From: CAYNRQ01 sp964399875
Lineage (GTDB): Archaea; Aenigmatarchaeota; Aenigmatarchaeia; QMZP01
Direction of reading: 5' to 3'
NCBI GenBank assembly: GCA_964399875.1
Contig: CAYNRQ010000023.1
Location: 1 to 16,024 of the forward strand
DNA length: 16,024 nucleotides
The notes beneath the pieces were generated by a model, which saw only the letters and a list, made by a program, of their open reading frames with translations, had not been told where the DNA came from and did not search any database. The stretch's first letter is position 1; every line of letters begins with the position of its first letter. The translations under genes were made by a program, and so were the position numbers. Shown piece after piece: positions 13,692-16,024 of this stretch.

Positions 13692-14501
13692 TTATATTTC
13701 CCTCTCGGATATATAAGTTCCTACCTCAAATATGTTCCTGTAATGTGTGACTCCCAGGACCACATTAGTGCCCCTTATCCTTTCCAGTGCATATTTCTGA
13801 ACAGGCCATGAACCCTGTTTCTCCAGCATATCTATCATTCTGCCAGGTTCCATTGATCTTATTCGTTGCCCGTTCATGTCATGTACATGGTAAACATCTG
13901 TTATTTTTATGGAATAGTGCACTGGCTGATTTCTTATTTTCAGAACATCTGACACTGCCACAAGGCTTCCATCGCTTCCTCCCCGGCCTTTTATAAGGCC
14001 TATGGAGCTGTTTCTTTTCACAGCCCATGCAGTGAAAACCACCACATCATTTTCATCGAGCATGGAAAGAAAATCGTCAGCACATCCAGCGCTTTGCTCG
14101 CAGTCAACAGAACAGTTCACATAACCCCTGTTCCTTTTTATGAATTCCATGTTCCTGTTATCATAGGGGGTTCTTGAAAAATCACCGCAGAGGAAGAACT
14201 CAGGATCCTCTGGCCTTATCAGCCTTGAACTAAACCCTCTTTTTTTAAGTTCATAGCTCATGTGATCCCCTGACACCTCCTCCCCATTATGGAGCAGATA
14301 ATGAGCAAGGGCTTTACCGTCTGTCATGCCCTCATCCCTGGCCTGATTCAGAAGATGATCTGTTTGATCACCCTGTGCCGAAGGCATGAGAACAACCTTA
14401 TTTCCCGCCCTGAGAAAATCCCCCACCTGGTCAAGTATACAGGATATCCTTTTCTGGGTTGCCTGGGCCTTGCCACCGATTTTTATTGGAACTATACGCA
14501 T
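13692..14501 (-). CDS. Aspartate kinase-like protein, single catalytic domain without ACT domains
   Basis: 269 residues, against 400-470 for usual aspartokinases. It should phosphorylate aspartate with ATP, the first step to threonine, methionine and lysine. The amino-acid-kinase fold is recognisable: PIKIGGKAQ (for KFGGTS), VVLMPSAQGDQTDHLL (for VVVSAMGGVTDLL), GRGGSDGSLVAVSDVL (for the LGRGGSDTTA nucleotide/substrate motif) and IKITDVYHVHDMNG (for the TDVDGVYTADP loop). The sequence ends after the kinase fold, so the C-terminal ACT domains that carry feedback control are missing. Identity to classical enzymes is low, and another small-molecule kinase of the fold is possible; the position directly behind asd supports aspartokinase. 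ATG 14501 follows the asd TGA by one base, with a GGGGGT ribosome binding site; an upstream in-frame ATG at 14516 would overlap asd by 14 bases. Confidence 0.75.
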   Translation of the reverse strand: MRIVPIKIGGKAQATQKRISCILDQVGDFLRAGNKVVLMPSAQGDQTDHLLNQARDEGMTDGKALAHYLLHNGEEVSGDHMSYELKKRGFSSRLIRPEDPEFFLCGDFSRTPYDNRNMEFIKRNRGYVNCSVDCEQSAGCADDFLSMLDENDVVVFTAWAVKRNSSIGLIKGRGGSDGSLVAVSDVLKIRNQPVHYSIKITDVYHVHDMNGQRIRSMEPGRMIDMLEKQGSWPVQKYALERIRGTNVVLGVTHYRNIFEVGTYISEREI

Positions 14502-14502
14502 G

Positions 14503-15558
14503 TCATACCCCCACATAACCGCAACTTTTTAGCAGCTCAAGGTTCAGTATTGAGCATCCTGCTGCTCCCCTTATTGTATTGTGGCTTAAACATTCGAACA
14601 CATAATCCCCTGTCGGGGCCTTTCTCACCCTGCCCACCACAACACTCATTCCGTTGCCAGCATTTCTGTCATACCTCGGTTGTGGCCTGTCCTGTTCATG
14701 TCTGATTATTATTGGCTTTTCCGGAGCTGACGGGAGGCCTAGATCCTGAGGAACGCTTCTGAAATTCTCCAGTGTTTTTTGTACATGCTCTATATCAGGA
14801 TCCCCTCCAATCTCAATAAAAACATCTTCCTTATGCCCGTCCAGCACAAAAACCCTGTTGCAGGAAGCCGCTATTTCGATATCAGCGTATATAAAACCAT
14901 CATCATAACAGCCAAGAATCTTTTGTGTCTCTGTCTGTATTTTTTCCTCTTCTCCTGGTATGCAGGGATGTACATTGTCAACCATATCAAATGCTGACAT
15001 TCCTGGATAACCCGCACCTGATATGGCCTGCATTGTTGTTACATTTACTTTGCCTATGCTAAATTCATCATATAGCGCTTTCAGCGGGATTGCGAGGCCT
15101 ATTGTTGAACAGTTTGGGTTGGTTATAATAAAACCGCTGTTTTTCCGTCTCTCCATTTGTTTCTCAACTGCTTTCACATGCTCCGGGTTTACCTCAGCTA
15201 TAAGAAGGGGAACATCTGGATCCATTCTGTGGTTTCTCGAGTTGCTTGAGACAATGTAACCCCTGTTTGCGTACATCTCTTCAATATCTCCTGCAACAGA
15301 GGAATCCAACCCTGAAAGCAATGCAACAGCATCAAGCTCTGGTATACACTCCTTCACCGCAATATCTGCAGCATATTCCGGTACATCGGCCGAGATTTTC
15401 CACCTCCCCCGGACAGCATCCGCATATCTTTTCCCGGCGCTGCTCTCAGAAGCGCATATCTCAGAAAGTTCAAACCACGGGTGGCCTTCCAGCAACTGAA
15501 CATATCTCTGGCCCACGGTTCCTGTCCCTCCAAGCACAGCGACTTTTATTTTGTCCAT
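14503..15558 (-). CDS. asd: Aspartate-semialdehyde dehydrogenase
   Basis: 351 residues, the archaeal/fungal-type enzyme. It reduces aspartyl phosphate with NADPH to aspartate semialdehyde, the branch point to lysine, threonine and methionine. The NADPH-binding loop is VAVLGGTGTVGQRYVQLL (7-24). The catalytic cysteine is in NPNCSTIGLAIPL, and the general-base histidine is in SCNRVFVLDGH, the spacing expected for this subfamily. QAISGAGYPGMSAFDMVDN and the C-terminal FECLSHNTIRGAAGCSILN are also conserved. The ATG at 15558 follows GAGGTGGTGA, a good ribosome binding site. It is the first gene of the operon with the aspartokinase (one base after the stop) and thrS. About 180 bases of structured leader precede it, which may control all three genes. 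Confidence 0.95.
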   Translation of the reverse strand: MDKIKVAVLGGTGTVGQRYVQLLEGHPWFELSEICASESSAGKRYADAVRGRWKISADVPEYAADIAVKECIPELDAVALLSGLDSSVAGDIEEMYANRGYIVSSNSRNHRMDPDVPLLIAEVNPEHVKAVEKQMERRKNSGFIITNPNCSTIGLAIPLKALYDEFSIGKVNVTTMQAISGAGYPGMSAFDMVDNVHPCIPGEEEKIQTETQKILGCYDDGFIYADIEIAASCNRVFVLDGHKEDVFIEIGGDPDIEHVQKTLENFRSVPQDLGLPSAPEKPIIIRHEQDRPQPRYDRNAGNGMSVVVGRVRKAPTGDYVFECLSHNTIRGAAGCSILNLELLKSCGYVGV

Positions 15559-15737
15559 ATCACCACCTCATCACTCCGGGTATTGAAACTCTGGCCTAAG
15601 GCCAGAAGCTTTGTCAAAGGCAGCCAGAAACAGAAACTTCTCAGGGGAATCAAGACCAAAAAAGAAGCTTCAACCCCGGCGACCAATGACTAAGGAAATT
15701 ACTTCCATGTCTTAAAATACATGCCGGAGTTTAACAT
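15559..15737 (-). promoter_or_regulatory. Structured 5' leader of the asd operon, candidate riboregulator
   Basis: Read on the minus strand, the leader starts near 15737 if the TATA box at 15757-15768 is used. ACTCCGG (15730-15724) is perfectly complementary to CCGGAGT (15579-15573), closing a ~150-base domain directly before the ribosome binding site (15570-15561). Inside are the hairpin TCTGGCC-TTA-GGCCAGA (15606-15590), a second long-range match GAAGCTT (15671-15665) with AAGCTTC (15611-15605) that overlaps that hairpin by two bases, and a third CCGG copy (~15680-15677) that could replace either strand of the closing helix. Such mutually exclusive pairs are what a switch needs. Tiny reading frames occur inside (12 residues from 15707), but none is rich in Thr, Lys or Met, so attenuation by a leader peptide is not supported. 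No known riboswitch class was recognised. Confidence 0.4.
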
Positions 15738-15756
15738 ATTAAAATATTAATCCAAA

Positions 15757-15768
15757 AAGTATATAAAG
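15757..15768. promoter_or_regulatory. Shared divergent TATA region
   Basis: aagtatataaag is a strong archaeal TATA box with an A-rich BRE-like ccaaaa just before it on the plus strand, placing plus-strand transcription near 15790. Read on the minus strand it would start the asd leader near 15737. A second AT-rich site for asd is at 15741-15749 (aaaatatta). Confidence 0.5.
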
Positions 15769-15795
15769 ATTATTAACTCAAAACAGAACAGACCG

Positions 15796-16024
15796 AATAG
15801 CCCTGTGGTGTAGTGCACAGCTTTTCAAGAAGCTGTAGAGCAAAGGGGATTGCCTTCGCTTCGTTCAGGCAATTCCAGCTCAGAATGGTCAAGCATAGGA
15901 AGTCTGTTGAAAGACAACAGGCCTGTAAGGCTCTGGACCTCCTGACCCAGGTGGCCTTTCTTTCAGGACGAACACACAAGAATTCCAGAAAGTGAGAGAT
16001 TGGCCTGGGAATTCGAATCCTGGC
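15796..16024 (+). ncRNA. Structured RNA gene, possibly an interrupted tRNA, cut by the window end
   Basis: Strong TATA box 30-40 bases upstream, no convincing coding frame. AGCCCTG-TG-GTGTAGTG (15799-15814) reads like a tRNA acceptor strand, positions 8-9 and D-arm start, as in archaeal tRNA(Glu). TTCGAATCC at 16012-16020 reads like a T-loop, with the window ending before the 3' acceptor strand. Between them ~195 bases form clear hairpins: ACAGCTT/AAGCTGT (15817-15836, loop TTCAAG), ATTGCCT/AGGCAAT (15849-15873), CTGTTG/CAACAG (15904-15920), AGGCC/GGCCT (15919-15957) and GAATTCC/GGAATTC (15980-16014). The D-loop GG and a 7-base anticodon loop are not in normal places, and two extra A precede the T-loop. 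A tRNA would therefore need one or more large introns; otherwise this is a different, unrecognised RNA. Confidence 0.35.

Noticed and set aside
15559..15737. TPP riboswitch in the asd leader, because CTGAGA (thi-box-like) occurs after CCCC on the minus strand
   Set aside because: The rest of the TPP aptamer (the ACC-TGATC-TGG and GCG-AGGGA elements) is absent, and asd is not a thiamine gene.
15559..15737. Lysine or SAM riboswitch, or T-box
   Set aside because: None of the conserved core segments of these classes was found when reading the leader; only the helices described are visible.
15773..15995. Small proteins of 60-68 residues on either strand at the window end
   Set aside because: No ribosome binding site, no family resemblance, and the region is better explained by perfect RNA hairpins behind a strong TATA box.
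15796..16024. RNase P RNA or SRP RNA
   Set aside because: The GAGGAAAGTCC and ACAGAA-type conserved segments of RNase P and the domain IV GGAAGG-type loop of SRP RNA are not present.
1..16024. CRISPR array or restriction/defence system
   Set aside because: No evenly spaced direct repeats and no Cas, nuclease or modification genes besides the broken methyltransferase, whose neighbours give no defence context.

Overview
The window is archaeal. The evidence is an archaeal-type glutamyl-tRNA synthetase with its ~95-residue N-terminal extension, an archaeal threonyl-tRNA synthetase with the deacylase-like editing domain, an AMP phosphorylase, a chromosomal protein MC1, a FlaK-type prepilin peptidase, and TATA-like boxes 25-30 bases ahead of several starts that have no Shine-Dalgarno sequence. 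A phylum cannot be fixed. Small lineage-type hypotheticals recall DPANN or Altiarchaeota-like genomes, while the aspartate-pathway genes argue for at least partial amino-acid synthesis.

Layout. 1-2830 is accessory: the C-terminal end of a DDE transposase, a large secreted and membrane-anchored protein (glycoside-hydrolase-like barrel, then a Cys-rich repeat stalk), and a probable second transposase remnant. 2830-3667 holds a small acidic-tailed protein with a strong ribosome binding site and a 400-base gene-free stretch rich in hairpins. 3668-5601 is an operon of a GluRS-like protein and a small membrane protein. 5618-8879 is a divergent pair of type IV pilus/archaellum-type assembly genes (a FlaJ/TadC-like platform and a prepilin peptidase). 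8880-10169 has nested inverted repeats, MC1, a 42-residue CxxC protein and a methyltransferase gene broken by two frameshifts. 10205-11746 is AMP phosphorylase. 11778-15558 (minus strand) is a tight asd - aspartokinase - thrS operon with a long, structured 5' leader. After a divergent TATA region, the last 230 bases look like a structured RNA gene, perhaps an interrupted tRNA, cut by the window end.

How they work together. asd and the single-domain aspartokinase make aspartate semialdehyde, the precursor of threonine, lysine and methionine, and the co-transcribed ThrRS uses threonine, so the operon links making and using one amino acid. The platform protein and prepilin peptidase serve the same surface-filament machinery, though no ATPase or pilin is present here.

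Strongest leads. (1) The GluRS-like protein is full length and well preserved, but HIGH is replaced by NLLQ, the KMSKS loop has lost its lysine, and the zinc-site cysteines are gone, suggesting a repurposed synthetase. (2) The asd leader can close on itself with a 7-bp helix just ahead of the ribosome binding site, like a regulatory RNA switch. (3) Two unassigned structured-RNA candidates lie at 3372-3545 and 15796-16024.
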